In this document: in pieces, positions 8,221 through 17,221 of the stretch
How the letters are laid out: each line of letters starts with the position of its first letter
Position numbering within the stretch: position 1 is the first letter of the stretch
Source: CAZHAX01 sp964530325
GTDB taxonomy: Bacteria > Chloroflexota > Anaerolineae > B4-G1
Assembly: GCA_964530325.1 (NCBI GenBank)
Contig: CAZHAX010000013.1
Location: forward strand, 28,029-92,028
Direction: 5' to 3'
DNA: 64,000 nt
Program-made: the position numbers and the translations under genes
Notes under the pieces: generated by a model
Seen by the model: only the letters and a program-made list of their open reading frames with translations
The model's database searches: none
Told to the model about the DNA's origin: nothing

Positions 8221-8249
8221 TTCACGTATGCGACCGCCCGCCGAATCTG

Positions 8250-9464
8250 TCAATCGAGCGGCAATCGCTCCAGGATCAGGCAGCCTCCCTGCCCGCCGCC
8301 CACGCACATGGTGTCCATGCCGTAGCGGACTTCTCTTCGCTGCATCTCCTGCGTCAGCGTGGCCACCAGCTTCGCCGCGGTCGCGCCGACCGGATGCCCA
8401 AGCGCGATTGCTCCGCCGTTGACGTTGACTCGATCCCAGTCCCAGTCGAACCCCTGCCCAGCAAGGTCCTTGCCCACGGCCAGCACCTGAGCTGCAAACG
8501 CTTCGTTCAACTCGATGAGGTCGATATCCTTGAGCTGGAGACCCGCCCGCTTCAGCGCTTTTGGAATCGCGTGGGCGGGCCCGATGCCCATGTAGGCTGG
8601 ATCGACCCCCGCGTAGGCGTAGCTGACTATGCGCGCCGTCGGCCTCAGGCCCAGCTCCTGGGCCCTCTCCGCGGTGCAGACGATCATCGCTGCAGCGCCG
8701 TCGGAGATCGGGCAGGCATTGCCGGCGGTGACGGTACCGTTCTCCTTGAAGACGGTGCGGTAGCCGGCCAAAGCCTCGACGGTCAGCTCTCTGTTGACAC
8801 CCTCGTCGGCCGCGACCTGCTCCTTGACCTTGCCCCTGCCGGAGACACGTTTCGTCACCTCCACCGGCACTATCTCTTCCTCGAACCTGCCCGCTGCCTG
8901 CGCAGTGGCCGCCTTGGCGTGCGACCGGGCCGCGCAGTCGTCCTGCTCCTCGCGAGATACGGAATACCGCTCCGCCAGATTCTCCGCCGTGAGTCCCATG
9001 CCGAGCTCACAGACGGGGTCGGTGAGGCTCTCCCACAGCGAATCGGTCAGCTCGCCATGGCGCAGCCGATACCCCCAGCGGGCCTTCTTGAGCAGGTAGG
9101 GGAAGTTGCTCATGCTTTCGGTGCCGCCGGCGAGAAAGAGCTCCCCGTCGCCAGCCTGGATGGCCTGGTAGGCCGAAGTGATCGCCTGCATGCCGCTCGC
9201 GCAGTTGCGCTGCACGGCGAAGGCGGGCGTCTCTTCAGGCAGTCCGGTCATCAGGGCAGCCACCCGGGCAATGTTGGGCGCACTGGTGGGCTGCTCTATG
9301 TTGCCCAGTATCACCTCGTCGACCAGGGTTGGATCGAGCCCTGTGCGTTCAAGCACGGCCTTGAAGACCGCGACGGCCAGCTCAACGGCCTGCAGGCTGG
9401 CCAGGACTCCGCCGTGCAGCCCCACGGCCGTCCTCAGCGGGCTGACTATGACCACTTCTCTCAC
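8250..9464 (-). CDS. Acetyl-CoA C-acetyltransferase (thiolase)
   Basis: 404 residues, normal thiolase length. Nucleophile Cys88 sits in 'QRNCASGMQAI'; 'GGTESMSNFPYLL' is the loop conserved in the family; 'GNACPISDGAAAMIV', 'ELNEAFAAQVLA', 'NVNGGAIALGHPVGATAAK' (catalytic His) and 'DTMCVGGGQGGCLIL' (second Cys) complete the active site. The enzyme either condenses two acetyl-CoA (first step of the mevalonate pathway) or cleaves 3-ketoacyl-CoA in beta-oxidation; sequence alone does not decide. The start is GTG 9464 with GGGAGGT seven bases upstream. It has its own promoter. No HMG-CoA synthase or beta-oxidation partner is adjacent. Confidence 0.93.
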   Translation of the reverse strand: MREVVIVSPLRTAVGLHGGVLASLQAVELAVAVFKAVLERTGLDPTLVDEVILGNIEQPTSAPNIARVAALMTGLPEETPAFAVQRNCASGMQAITSAYQAIQAGDGELFLAGGTESMSNFPYLLKKARWGYRLRHGELTDSLWESLTDPVCELGMGLTAENLAERYSVSREEQDDCAARSHAKAATAQAAGRFEEEIVPVEVTKRVSGRGKVKEQVAADEGVNRELTVEALAGYRTVFKENGTVTAGNACPISDGAAAMIVCTAERAQELGLRPTARIVSYAYAGVDPAYMGIGPAHAIPKALKRAGLQLKDIDLIELNEAFAAQVLAVGKDLAGQGFDWDWDRVNVNGGAIALGHPVGATAAKLVATLTQEMQRREVRYGMDTMCVGGGQGGCLILERLPLD

Positions 9465-9490
9465 GCAGATACCTCCCTTGCGCCACTCGG

Positions 9491-9515
9491 CCGCCCTCCC
9501 TGCTCCGGAGGGCGG
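9491..9515 (-). promoter_or_regulatory. Hairpin at the 5' end of the thiolase leader
   Basis: CCGCCCTCC (9491-9499) and GGAGGGCGG (9507-9515) form a perfect 9-bp stem with a 7-base loop. It lies directly after the predicted transcription start (about 9517), upstream of the ribosome binding site, and may stabilise the 5' end of the message. Confidence 0.4.
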
Positions 9516-9523
9516 TAGCGCTG

Positions 9524-9552
9524 AGTATAACGCCTGGGGCTGCCTCCGTCAA
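9524..9552 (-). promoter_or_regulatory. Promoter of the thiolase gene
   Basis: Read on the minus strand: TTGACG (9552-9547), 17-base spacer, TATACT (9529-9524). The leader would be about 53 bases. Confidence 0.65.
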
Positions 9553-9697
9553 CTCAACCCGGCCGGAAGGAGCGTCTTCTCTGGCCTCTTGCCTTGCCGG
9601 GCAATGCCGATCTGGGGGATGGCCATCCGGTAACATCATCATTTGCCCGAATCATCAGCCTTCGGAAGCACTGTGATATGACTTGACCGGTCCGCCG

Positions 9698-9727
9698 TTC
9701 GCACCTTCGCCCCGTGTTTGCTATAAT
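9698..9727 (+). promoter_or_regulatory. Promoter of the epimerase gene
   Basis: TTCGCA (9698-9703), 18-base spacer, TATAAT (9722-9727). The start codon follows 26 bases after the -10 box. A TTGACC at 9683 is too far upstream to be the partner. Confidence 0.5.
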
Positions 9728-9753
9728 AGTCGCAACATCGCAGAGAGAGACAA

Positions 9754-10680
9754 ATGCGCTTCCTGGTCACCGGCGGCGCCGGCTTCCTCGGCACGGCGCT
9801 GGTCAACCGCCTGGTCAAAGAGGGTCATCAGGTACGGGTCATCGACGACCTGAGCGCCGGCGACCCTGCCGGTCTCGACGACCGCGTCCTGTTCACCCGT
9901 GGCGACGTCATCGACAGGCCCAAGCTGTGGACGCTTCTGCAGGACGTCGACTGCGTCTACCACCTGGCGGCGCGCGTGCTGGTAAGCGAATCGATCTACT
10001 ATCCCCGCGAGTACAACGAGGTCAACGTAGGGGGGACGGTGAGCGTGATGGAGGCGATGCGCGACGCAGGCGTGCAGCGCGTTGTTTTCACCTCTTCTGG
10101 GGCTGTGTACGGCGAGCAGGCGGATCAGCCTCTGCAAGAGGATCAGCGGCCTAACCCGCGGTCGCCCTACGCCGTGAGCAAACTCGCCGCCGAGTACTAC
10201 GTCCGCACGATCGGCGCCCTCTGGGGCCTGGAAACGGTCATCCTGCGGGTCTTCAACACCTACGGTCCAGGCCAGCAGCTTCCACCGTCTCACCCTCCCG
10301 TCGTTCCCCGCTGCCTCCAGCAGGCCCTGCGGGGCGGCTCGCTGGTCGTGTTCGGCGGGGGCGGACAGACGCGCGACTTCGTCTACGTGGACGACGTCGT
10401 TGAGGCGCTGCTATCTGCTGCTACGGCGACCGATGTAGATCGCCTCACGATCAACGTGGGCAGCGGAACCGAGACGAGTGTCAACGAACTCGTGGAGCTT
10501 GTCGAGAAGGTCACCGGGAAGGCCGTGGACGTGCTCCACAGCCCGGCCGAGAGCGGAGGTGTCTCCCACATGCGGGCGGACATCTCGCTTGCCCGCAGAC
10601 TGCTCAGCTTCGAGCCCGGCGTGGGCCTGGAAGATGGTTTGCGCCGCACGATCAAGCACGACCTCCGCTTTCGTCGCTGA
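9754..10680 (+). CDS. NAD-dependent epimerase/dehydratase (extended SDR)
   Basis: 308 residues, the usual length. Residues 4-12 'LVTGGAGFLG' are the NAD-binding GxxGxxG loop; 'YHLAARV', 'TSSGAVYG' and 'PYAVSKLAAEYY' supply the catalytic Ser, Tyr and Lys (YxxxK); 'RVFNTYGPGQ' and 'FGGGGQTRDFVYVDDVVEA' are typical of UDP-glucose 4-epimerase and dTDP-glucose 4,6-dehydratase relatives. It likely acts on a nucleotide sugar for cell-surface glycans; the exact substrate is unknown. The glycosylase gene begins 4 bases after its stop, so the two are translationally linked. Confidence 0.9.
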   Translation: MRFLVTGGAGFLGTALVNRLVKEGHQVRVIDDLSAGDPAGLDDRVLFTRGDVIDRPKLWTLLQDVDCVYHLAARVLVSESIYYPREYNEVNVGGTVSVMEAMRDAGVQRVVFTSSGAVYGEQADQPLQEDQRPNPRSPYAVSKLAAEYYVRTIGALWGLETVILRVFNTYGPGQQLPPSHPPVVPRCLQQALRGGSLVVFGGGGQTRDFVYVDDVVEALLSAATATDVDRLTINVGSGTETSVNELVELVEKVTGKAVDVLHSPAESGGVSHMRADISLARRLLSFEPGVGLEDGLRRTIKHDLRFRR

Positions 10681-10684
10681 TAGG

Positions 10685-11278
10685 ATGCAGCGTCTGGCCA
10701 AGCGCTTCTACGCCCGCGATACTCTGACGGTGGCCCGCAGCCTGCTGGGCCAGCGGCTGGTCCGGCTGCGCGATGGGGAGCGGCTTTCGGGAGCAATAGT
10801 GGAGGTAGAGGCCTACGTCGGCGAGGGTGACGCAGCCTGTCACGCGAGCAGAGGGCGCACTAGGCGGAACGCGACGATGTACGGACCCCCGGGCCACGCC
10901 TACGTCTACCTGATCTACGGTATGTACCACTGCCTGAATCTCGTCACCGGGAGCGAGGGAGAGCCCGCCGCGGTGCTGATCCGCGGATTGGAGCCACTCG
11001 AAGGTCTCGAGACAATGGGCAAGCTGCGCAGCCGCACCGAACCGAGGGCGCTGGCCAGCGGCCCAGGCCGTCTCTGCCAGGCCCTAGATATCGATCGCAC
11101 CTTCAACGGGGCAGACCTGTGCGCGAGCCACGCTCAGCTCTTCCTCGAGAAAAGCGTGCCCGTGCCGGATACGGCTGTTGCCTGCGGGCCGCGGGTCGGC
11201 GTCACCGGGGATGCGAAGGCGATCTCGGTTCCCTGGCGCCTCTACGTCCAGGATAGCCGATTCGTGTCGCGGCGATAG
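10685..11278 (+). CDS. 3-methyladenine DNA glycosylase (AAG/Mpg family)
   Basis: 197 residues. Family landmarks are 'FYARDTLTVARSLLGQRLV' at the N-terminus, 'IVEVEAYVGEGDAACHA' (catalytic Glu), 'RNATMYGPPGHAYVYLIYGMYHCLNLVT' and 'LASGPGRLCQALDI'. It excises alkylated purines in base excision repair. The frame is open upstream, but conservation begins at ATG 10685, just after the epimerase stop; the ribosome site is poor, suggesting coupling. The pairing with a sugar epimerase has no obvious functional meaning. Confidence 0.93.
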   Translation: MQRLAKRFYARDTLTVARSLLGQRLVRLRDGERLSGAIVEVEAYVGEGDAACHASRGRTRRNATMYGPPGHAYVYLIYGMYHCLNLVTGSEGEPAAVLIRGLEPLEGLETMGKLRSRTEPRALASGPGRLCQALDIDRTFNGADLCASHAQLFLEKSVPVPDTAVACGPRVGVTGDAKAISVPWRLYVQDSRFVSRR

Positions 11279-11302
11279 CAGAACGGAGCAACAGAGCCAG
11301 CA

Positions 11303-14300
11303 ATGCTTCGAGGCAAGGGGCTGTGGGCCTACCGGGACTGGGAGCTGGACCGGGCTATTGTGATGGCGCCGCAGATGGGCGCTACCCACATCCTCTACAA
11401 AGCTGGACACGGATCCGACTACCTGCCTGGAATGGCGGAGGCCGTGGCCAAGATCACCGACGCAGGCCTCGTGCCACTGGCCTGGACAGCCCTCTATCTG
11501 GACGATCCGCAGGCAGAGGCGAACGTTGTCGTGCGAGCCCTCGAGGGAGGGTTCCAGGGCCTAGTATTCGATACGGAGGTGGCTCAGTGCCGTAACCGCT
11601 TTGAGCAGGCGGCGCGGCTGGGCGAGTGCTTGCGGGCGGCCGGCGTCGACACGGCCAAGCTCTTCAACTGCTCGTATCCGAACATCTCCCACCATCGTGA
11701 GCTGCCGTACGACCGCATGAACGCCTTCTGCAAGGGCGGCTTGATGCCCATGTCGTACGGCACCTTCTATGCCCGCAACAGCCCTGTGCCGCCCGAGCAG
11801 CAGGCTGAACGCGTGATCGATGAGCTGACCTACGATCAGTACGAGTACTGGTGCAGGCGCTGGGGCTATCGACCCCCTCTCTACCCGGTTCTCGCGCCCT
11901 ACCACGACGTTCACGGTAACGAGCGCATGGCGCCGGACGAGTTCCAGGTGTGGCTCGATCGCCTGGCCGCCCACCACCCGACGTTCTTCAGCGTCTACAC
12001 CGCCGGGGTCATCGGCGACGATCTCCTGCCGCCCATTTACACGGCGCCGCTGGGCCAGGCTCCCGCTGTGGCCAAAGCCCAGGCCAGGGTGGAGGTGGTG
12101 ACGCCCGACGGCAGTGCACTCAACGTCCGGCCGACGCCGTCCACCCGCTACAGGCCGGTCAGCCAGGTAGCGTTGGCAACTGTGCTGGACGCGTTGGAGC
12201 CCAAAGAGGAAGTGATGGCGAAGGCTGGGGTGGAGGGCCAGTGGCTCTACATTCGCACTCCCCAGGGGGTGGACGGGTATGTCGCAGCCTGGTACGTCCG
12301 GCTGCACAGCGAGGAGACCCCAGCCGCGCGCTTGCAGGCCGTGGCCTTCGACCCAGCGACGGGATTCGTCAGCATCCGTCCCGCGCCTGTAGCCTTCCTA
12401 CCTCCTATCAGCCGGGTCGAAGACCGGGCCATTCTCGACGTGCTCGAGCCTCAGGATGTGGCTCGGGCCAAGCTGGCCACGGAGGATCAATGGCTGCGGG
12501 TTCGCACAGAGAAGGGTCTGTACGGCTACGTATCGACCGCCCAGCTTCGACCTCACCAGAGCCTGCCCTCGGTCCCGCTTCGCCTCGTCGCAGCGCCAGC
12601 GGTCGGCGAGCAGGTGGACGTTCGCCCCAGCCCCTCAGACGCTCATGCTCCTATCGGAGCGTTCGAGTCTGGGCTGGTCCTGGAGAGCCTCGAGCCTGAG
12701 CAGGATGTGAGGGCGAAGGTGGGCCGGGAGGGCGAGTGGCTACGCATACGAGCGGCGGACGGAAGGCAAGGCTTCGTGGCTGCCTGGCAGGTGGACCTGG
12801 TTGAGCGGCCGGGAACTCGGGTGGCCGGCGTCGTCGTCTTCTACCCCGGCCGCGGCTTCCTGCCCGTTCATCCCTACCCGCGGGAGTGGCAATTCCCTCC
12901 TGTCGCCCGCGTCAAGGATGGAACGCTCTTGGAGACACTCGGCTCAGACGAGGCCGTCCGCGCCAACGTGGGGCAGCCAGGACAGTGGCTGCACGTCCGG
13001 ACGCCCGAGGGCACTGAGGGCTTCATCAAGGCTCTGTATGCCAATCTTCAGGAGGAACTCCTGCCGCAGTCGCCGCTCCCGCAGCCCTCGGCCCCCAAGG
13101 CGTCGATCCCGGTGGAGGCGATCAGCGCCGGCGACGAGGGGGTGGCTATTCGGCGGGCGCCAGGCGCCGACGAGCCAGCTGTGGCCATGGTGGAGGCCGG
13201 TGCATTGCTGGAGGCGGTGGAAGAGCGGGACTTCGTGCTCGACCAGGTAGGGCATCGGGGCAAGTGGCTCCGGGTGCGAACCCCGGACGGGGTGGAAGGC
13301 TACGTCCACGCCGAGAATCTCCGCCTTCGCGAGGAGCCCTCCGGGGATTCCATCTCTCACGTTGTCGTGCGCACGATCAGCGGCCTCAACATTCGCAAGA
13401 GCGCGGGGACATCCGACCCTCCTATCTGGCGGGTCCCGGACGGCACGGTGCTCGACGTGCGCGAAGACAAGGCAGGGGTGCGGGATAAGCTGGGCAAGGA
13501 GCGGTGGCTGGAAGTGGGCACGCCGAGCCTGCACGAGGGCTACGTGAATGCGCTCTACGTGCAGGCCAAGCAGTTCCAGGACGACCGCCAGCCGGTGGAG
13601 GACACCAGTCTGCCCAAAGGCGAGTGCGCCTGGATCTACGGCATACACGCTTCGGACGGGACCGAGGCCGACTTCCGCTTCCTGTTCGAAGGCACGAAGA
13701 AGACAGGATGGGTGCTCTTCACGATGTCGCTGGGGGCGAACAGGGACGTCTGCGTGAGCAACGATTATTCGGCCTGGTCCGATGATGGCTACGGGATCAT
13801 CGTCCGTCTGAACCATGGCTATGAGGATGCCGGGACGCTGCCGGTCAGGTCTAAGTACGCCGACTTCGCCTACGTGTGCGGCGCATACGCCGGGGCCTCG
13901 AAGGGTTGTCACATCTGGATCATCGGCAACGAGCAGAACAACGTGCGCGAGCACCCGCAGGGCGAGCCGATCCACCCGGAGGCGTATGCCGAGGCCTTCA
14001 ATCTGGCCCGGGCCAGCATCAAGGAAGCGCAGCCCGATGCCGTCGTAGTTCCGGGTGCGATCGACCCCTACTTCGGGCTGGAATGGTCGCCCGGCGGCCC
14101 CCGCTACAGCCCGCTGGAGTACTTCCAGACGATGCTGGACCATATCGACGATCTGGACGGCATCGCTCTGCACACCTACACCCACTGGATGGATGTGGGC
14201 CTGATCACCTCCCGGACCTTCTTCAGCGACCAGTTCCTCCAGCCCGGCACACCGCGGGAGCACTACTACGACTTCCTCTCCTACCGCGCCTTTGCCGAAG

Positions 14301-14605
14301 CGATCCCGGAGCGGTGGCGCGACCGGCCTATCTACATAACCGAGACGAACCACTGGCTGGCGCTGGAGCGCCAGCCGCGCAGTGAGAGAGAATCGAAGCT
14401 GGCAGGCTGGGTCAACAAGGACAAAGGCTGGGTTCAGGCGGCATACGCGGAGATCGATCGCTGGAATCGCACCTCCTATGCCCAACAGATACAATGCCTC
14501 CTGCTTTATCGCTGGTCACACGACGACTGGGTGATCGAAGACAAGAGGAACATCCACAAGGACTTCCGCAAGGCGCTCGAATGCGACTATCGTTGGCGGG
14601 CCTAG
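11303..14605 (+). CDS. 1100-residue protein: barrel-like domain, six SH3b repeats, GH-A-like domain
   Basis: Residues 1-250 look like a TIM barrel ('GATHILYKAG', 'GLVPLAWTALYLDD', 'QGLVFDTE', 'GLMPMSYGTFYA'). Residues about 262-760 hold six bacterial SH3 repeats of about 80 residues, each with 'xxVRPxPS...' and 'G.WL.(I/V)RT..G..GYV.A' (starts near 262, 345, 426, 509, 603 and 686). Residues about 775-1100 resemble a clan GH-A hydrolase: Glu877 in 'IIGNEQNN' could be the acid/base and Glu1014 in 'IYITETNHW' the nucleophile. SH3b repeats usually bind cell wall, yet there is no signal peptide, and an in-frame stop 27 bases upstream of ATG 11303 excludes a missed one. Substrate unknown. It follows the glycosylase by 24 bp. 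Confidence 0.85.
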   Translation: MLRGKGLWAYRDWELDRAIVMAPQMGATHILYKAGHGSDYLPGMAEAVAKITDAGLVPLAWTALYLDDPQAEANVVVRALEGGFQGLVFDTEVAQCRNRFEQAARLGECLRAAGVDTAKLFNCSYPNISHHRELPYDRMNAFCKGGLMPMSYGTFYARNSPVPPEQQAERVIDELTYDQYEYWCRRWGYRPPLYPVLAPYHDVHGNERMAPDEFQVWLDRLAAHHPTFFSVYTAGVIGDDLLPPIYTAPLGQAPAVAKAQARVEVVTPDGSALNVRPTPSTRYRPVSQVALATVLDALEPKEEVMAKAGVEGQWLYIRTPQGVDGYVAAWYVRLHSEETPAARLQAVAFDPATGFVSIRPAPVAFLPPISRVEDRAILDVLEPQDVARAKLATEDQWLRVRTEKGLYGYVSTAQLRPHQSLPSVPLRLVAAPAVGEQVDVRPSPSDAHAPIGAFESGLVLESLEPEQDVRAKVGREGEWLRIRAADGRQGFVAAWQVDLVERPGTRVAGVVVFYPGRGFLPVHPYPREWQFPPVARVKDGTLLETLGSDEAVRANVGQPGQWLHVRTPEGTEGFIKALYANLQEELLPQSPLPQPSAPKASIPVEAISAGDEGVAIRRAPGADEPAVAMVEAGALLEAVEERDFVLDQVGHRGKWLRVRTPDGVEGYVHAENLRLREEPSGDSISHVVVRTISGLNIRKSAGTSDPPIWRVPDGTVLDVREDKAGVRDKLGKERWLEVGTPSLHEGYVNALYVQAKQFQDDRQPVEDTSLPKGECAWIYGIHASDGTEADFRFLFEGTKKTGWVLFTMSLGANRDVCVSNDYSAWSDDGYGIIVRLNHGYEDAGTLPVRSKYADFAYVCGAYAGASKGCHIWIIGNEQNNVREHPQGEPIHPEAYAEAFNLARASIKEAQPDAVVVPGAIDPYFGLEWSPGGPRYSPLEYFQTMLDHIDDLDGIALHTYTHWMDVGLITSRTFFSDQFLQPGTPREHYYDFLSYRAFAEAIPERWRDRPIYITETNHWLALERQPRSERESKLAGWVNKDKGWVQAAYAEIDRWNRTSYAQQIQCLLLYRWSHDDWVIEDKRNIHKDFRKALECDYRWRA

Positions 14606-14630
14606 GAGGATCCCGGCGGGACTGCGGCCC

Positions 14631-15746
14631 ATGACGGAGAACAAGAAGCGAGAACGAGCGACGATACTGCTCGTCGAAGATGATGCCGAGTTGGCCCGCA
14701 TGGTCTCCGTGCTCTTGGAGCAGAGCGGCCACATGGTGCAGCTGGCCGGGTCGGGCACTGAGGTCCTAGCCAGGCTGGGCCTCTCAATACGGGATACCGC
14801 CAAGCGGCCATTGCCCCCGGACCTGGTCTTGCTCGATGTTCAGCTGAAGGGACTCGACGGCTTCGAGATAGTGAAGCGCATCCGCCAGGACAGCCGGCTA
14901 GACGCGGTGCCTGTGATCATGTTGACCGTGCTGGACACGCTCGAGGACACCGTCAAGGGGCTGGGCGCCGGGGCGAACGACTACGTCACGAAGCCTTTCA
15001 AGAACGCTGAGTTGCTGGCCAGGGTGGAGGCTCAACTGAGGGTGAAGCGGCTGCAAGACCAGCGCGATCGGGCCGAACAGCAACTGGAGCGGCGCACCGG
15101 AGAACTGAGGGCTCTGACGGCACGCCTCGCCGAGGCCGAGGAGGCCCAGAGGAGACGTATTGCACGGGAGCTCCACGATCAGGTGGGGCAGAGCCTGACA
15201 GCTCTTGGAATCAACCTGAACATCGTGCGCTCCCAGATGGGCAACGGCGGTGCGGAGGCGCTGGCGGCGCGGCTTGATGACTCGCTGGCCATCGTCGAGA
15301 AGACGACCGAGCGTATTCGAGATCTGATGGCCGATCTGCGCCCGCCGGTCCTGGACGACTACGGCCTCGTCGCTGCGGTTCGCTGGTACTGTGAGCAGCT
15401 CACCGCGCGCACCGGCATCGAGTGCACCGTGGAGGGGGACGAGCCAGACCCACGCTTGCCAATAGCGACGGAGACGGCGCTGTTCCGGATCGCTCAGGAA
15501 GCTTTGACGAACGTCGCCAAGCACGCTCAGGCAGCGGAGGTGTCCGTCTCGGTAGACGCCGAGCCCAGGGTTGTGCGCATCATCGTTTCGGACAGAGGCG
15601 TCGGTTTCGACGCTGTCGATCCGCCCGCCCAGGGCAGCTGGGGACTGTTGACGATGGCCGAGCGGGCCGAGGCAGTCGGTGGCCAGTGCCGGATCCGATC
15701 CCGCCCCGGTCAGGGCACGGATGTCATCGTAGAGGTCGATCGATGA
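14631..15746 (+). CDS. Response-regulator/histidine-kinase hybrid (REC-HisKA_3-HATPase)
   Basis: 371 residues, soluble. Residues 12-135 are a receiver domain (acidic 'VEDD', phosphoacceptor Asp69 in 'LVLLDVQLKG', 'YVTKPF'). A coiled coil (about 140-175) leads to a NarX/LiaS-type dimerisation domain with His182 in 'RRRIARELHDQVGQSL', and a HATPase domain ('EALTNVAKHAQA', 'VSDRGVGFD', 'GLLTMAERAEAVGG'). The receiver probably controls the kinase. The stop overlaps the ATG of the LuxR-type regulator by 4 bases, and HisKA_3 kinases pair with LuxR-type regulators, so these are likely partners. Confidence 0.93.
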   Translation: MTENKKRERATILLVEDDAELARMVSVLLEQSGHMVQLAGSGTEVLARLGLSIRDTAKRPLPPDLVLLDVQLKGLDGFEIVKRIRQDSRLDAVPVIMLTVLDTLEDTVKGLGAGANDYVTKPFKNAELLARVEAQLRVKRLQDQRDRAEQQLERRTGELRALTARLAEAEEAQRRRIARELHDQVGQSLTALGINLNIVRSQMGNGGAEALAARLDDSLAIVEKTTERIRDLMADLRPPVLDDYGLVAAVRWYCEQLTARTGIECTVEGDEPDPRLPIATETALFRIAQEALTNVAKHAQAAEVSVSVDAEPRVVRIIVSDRGVGFDAVDPPAQGSWGLLTMAERAEAVGGQCRIRSRPGQGTDVIVEVDR

Positions 15747-16396
15747 GCATCACTGTCTTCATAGCCGACGACCACGCGGTTGTCCGAGACGGCCTGCGCT
15801 ACCTGCTCGAGGCCCAGGATGATCTCCGGGTGATCGGTGACGCCGCCGATGGCCGAAGTGCCGTGCGCCAGGTGGCGCAGCTCCGCCCGGACGTGGCCAT
15901 CGTCGACGTGGCCATGCCGGGCCTGAATGGCATCGAGGCCACCCGGCAGATCTGCCAGTCCTGCCCTGAAGTCAGGGCCATCATTCTCTCTATGCACTCG
16001 ACGAGCGAGCACGTCTTCCGGGCTCTGCAGGCGGGGGCGAAGGGCTACCTGCTCAAGGAATCAGCTGGCGTAGAAGTGGTCAGCGCCGTCCGCGCCGTGT
16101 ACGCCGGCCATCGCTACCTCAGCCAGAAGATCTCCGATCAGGTGATCGAGAGCTACGCCCGACTGCGCGACACGGCCCAGGCGGCCAGCCCCCTGGCTCT
16201 GCTCACGGAGCGCGAGCGAGAGGTGCTCCAGCTGGTCGTCGAAGGGAACACGAGCGCTCAGATAGCAGCCCTTCTCTCCCTATCCCGCAAGACGGTCGAA
16301 ACCTATCGCAGCCGCCTGATGCGCAAGCTGGGTATCGAGGACGTACCCAGCCTGGTGAAGTTCGCCATCCAACACGGTCTGACTCCACTGGAATGA
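15743..16396 (+). CDS. NarL/LuxR-family response regulator
   Basis: 217 residues. Receiver domain (residues 3-120) with 'ADDHAVVRDGL', phosphoacceptor Asp near 54 in 'VAIVDVAMPGLNGIE', and Lys in 'GYLLKES'. The LuxR-type helix-turn-helix (about 150-212) is 'LTEREREVLQLVVEGNTSAQIAALLSLSRKTVETYRSRLMRKLGI'-like, with full conservation of the family core. ATG 15743 overlaps the preceding kinase stop (ATGA). It should be the DNA-binding output of the upstream hybrid kinase. A hairpin follows the stop. Confidence 0.95.
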   Translation: MSITVFIADDHAVVRDGLRYLLEAQDDLRVIGDAADGRSAVRQVAQLRPDVAIVDVAMPGLNGIEATRQICQSCPEVRAIILSMHSTSEHVFRALQAGAKGYLLKESAGVEVVSAVRAVYAGHRYLSQKISDQVIESYARLRDTAQAASPLALLTEREREVLQLVVEGNTSAQIAALLSLSRKTVETYRSRLMRKLGIEDVPSLVKFAIQHGLTPLE

Positions 16397-16723
16397 ACGG
16401 GCTTGCCGGGCGATGAAGTCGCCCGGCTAGACAACGGCGCCCCGTGATCGGGGCTCTGGAGGCTGGCAGAGGCCGGTTCATAGGGCCGAGCTTCCTGGCC
16501 CGGTGATGCCACCACTGGGGGTCGGGCGCTGAAGAGACCGGCCTGCCTGGCAGAGCCCGCCAGCCGCTCGCCCGGGCCAATCGCCTGGCTCACTTCAGTC
16601 ATACCATCCCCACTCCAACTGTCAAGCTCACCTGACAGACAGCCGTGGCTGGCTGTGGTACCATATCAAGGCCGATTCGGAGGTGTGCCCGCGCGCTCAG
16701 GTGGCGTGGGCAGGGAGGGTAAA
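16397..16723. other. Intergenic region of 327 bases
   Basis: It contains a hairpin (16405-16427) just after the upstream stop and the GGGAGGG ribosome site of the next gene at its end. I see no gene, RNA or strong promoter in the rest. Confidence 0.5.
16405..16427 (+). terminator. Hairpin after the LuxR-type regulator
   Basis: GCCGGGCGA (16405-16413) and TCGCCCGGC (16419-16427) form a perfect 9-bp stem with loop TGAAG, 8 bases after the stop codon. No T-run follows, so termination may be partial. Confidence 0.5.
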
Positions 16724-17119
16724 GTGCCAGATACAATCCTGATCGTAGAGGATCACGAAGTGGTGCGCAGGTCGCTGCGTGACTGGCTGGGCGCAGTCTT
16801 CCCGCACTTTGACCTGCTGGAGGCAGCCAGCGGCGAGGAGGCGGTCACCGTGGCCAGTGAACGACCGCTGCGGGCTGTCGTGATGGACATCGGCTTGCCG
16901 CAGATGAATGGCATTGAAGCCACGCGGCGGATCAAAGCGGCGGCGCCGGCAACCGAGGTGGTGATTCTGACCATACACGAAGACGCCGCCTATCGCGCAG
17001 ACGCCACCGCGGCCGGGGCCAGTGCCTACGTGCCCAAGCTGAAGATGCGGGCTGAGCTTGTGCCCACGCTCGAGGCTATCCTGCGCACCAGGCAGAAGCA
17101 GACCTGTGCCGTCGCCTAG
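16724..17119 (+). CDS. Stand-alone receiver domain protein
   Basis: 131 residues, only a receiver domain: 'ILIVEDHEVVRRSLRDWL', phosphoacceptor Asp in 'AVVMDIGLPQMNGIEATRRI', switch Thr in 'VVILTIHED', Lys in 'AYVPKLKMR'. GTG 16724 with GGGAGGG four bases upstream is preferred over an upstream ATG at 16655 whose extra residues are not part of the fold. NarL-type receiver without DNA-binding domain; likely an intermediate in a phosphorelay with the kinases that follow. Confidence 0.88.
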   Translation: MPDTILIVEDHEVVRRSLRDWLGAVFPHFDLLEAASGEEAVTVASERPLRAVVMDIGLPQMNGIEATRRIKAAAPATEVVILTIHEDAAYRADATAAGASAYVPKLKMRAELVPTLEAILRTRQKQTCAVA

Positions 17120-17221
17120 TGCTCTGCCCGGGTGGTTGCGGCGGCGGAACCTCGGCAGGCCGATTCGCCAGGTTGGATCCGGCTCAACGGGCCTCACTCA
17201 GCTGCCGTTTGGAGACTGTCC

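Noticed and set aside
12944..14494. 516-codon minus-strand frame opposite the SH3b protein
   Set aside because: Antisense shadow without family features; the plus strand shows six conserved repeats.
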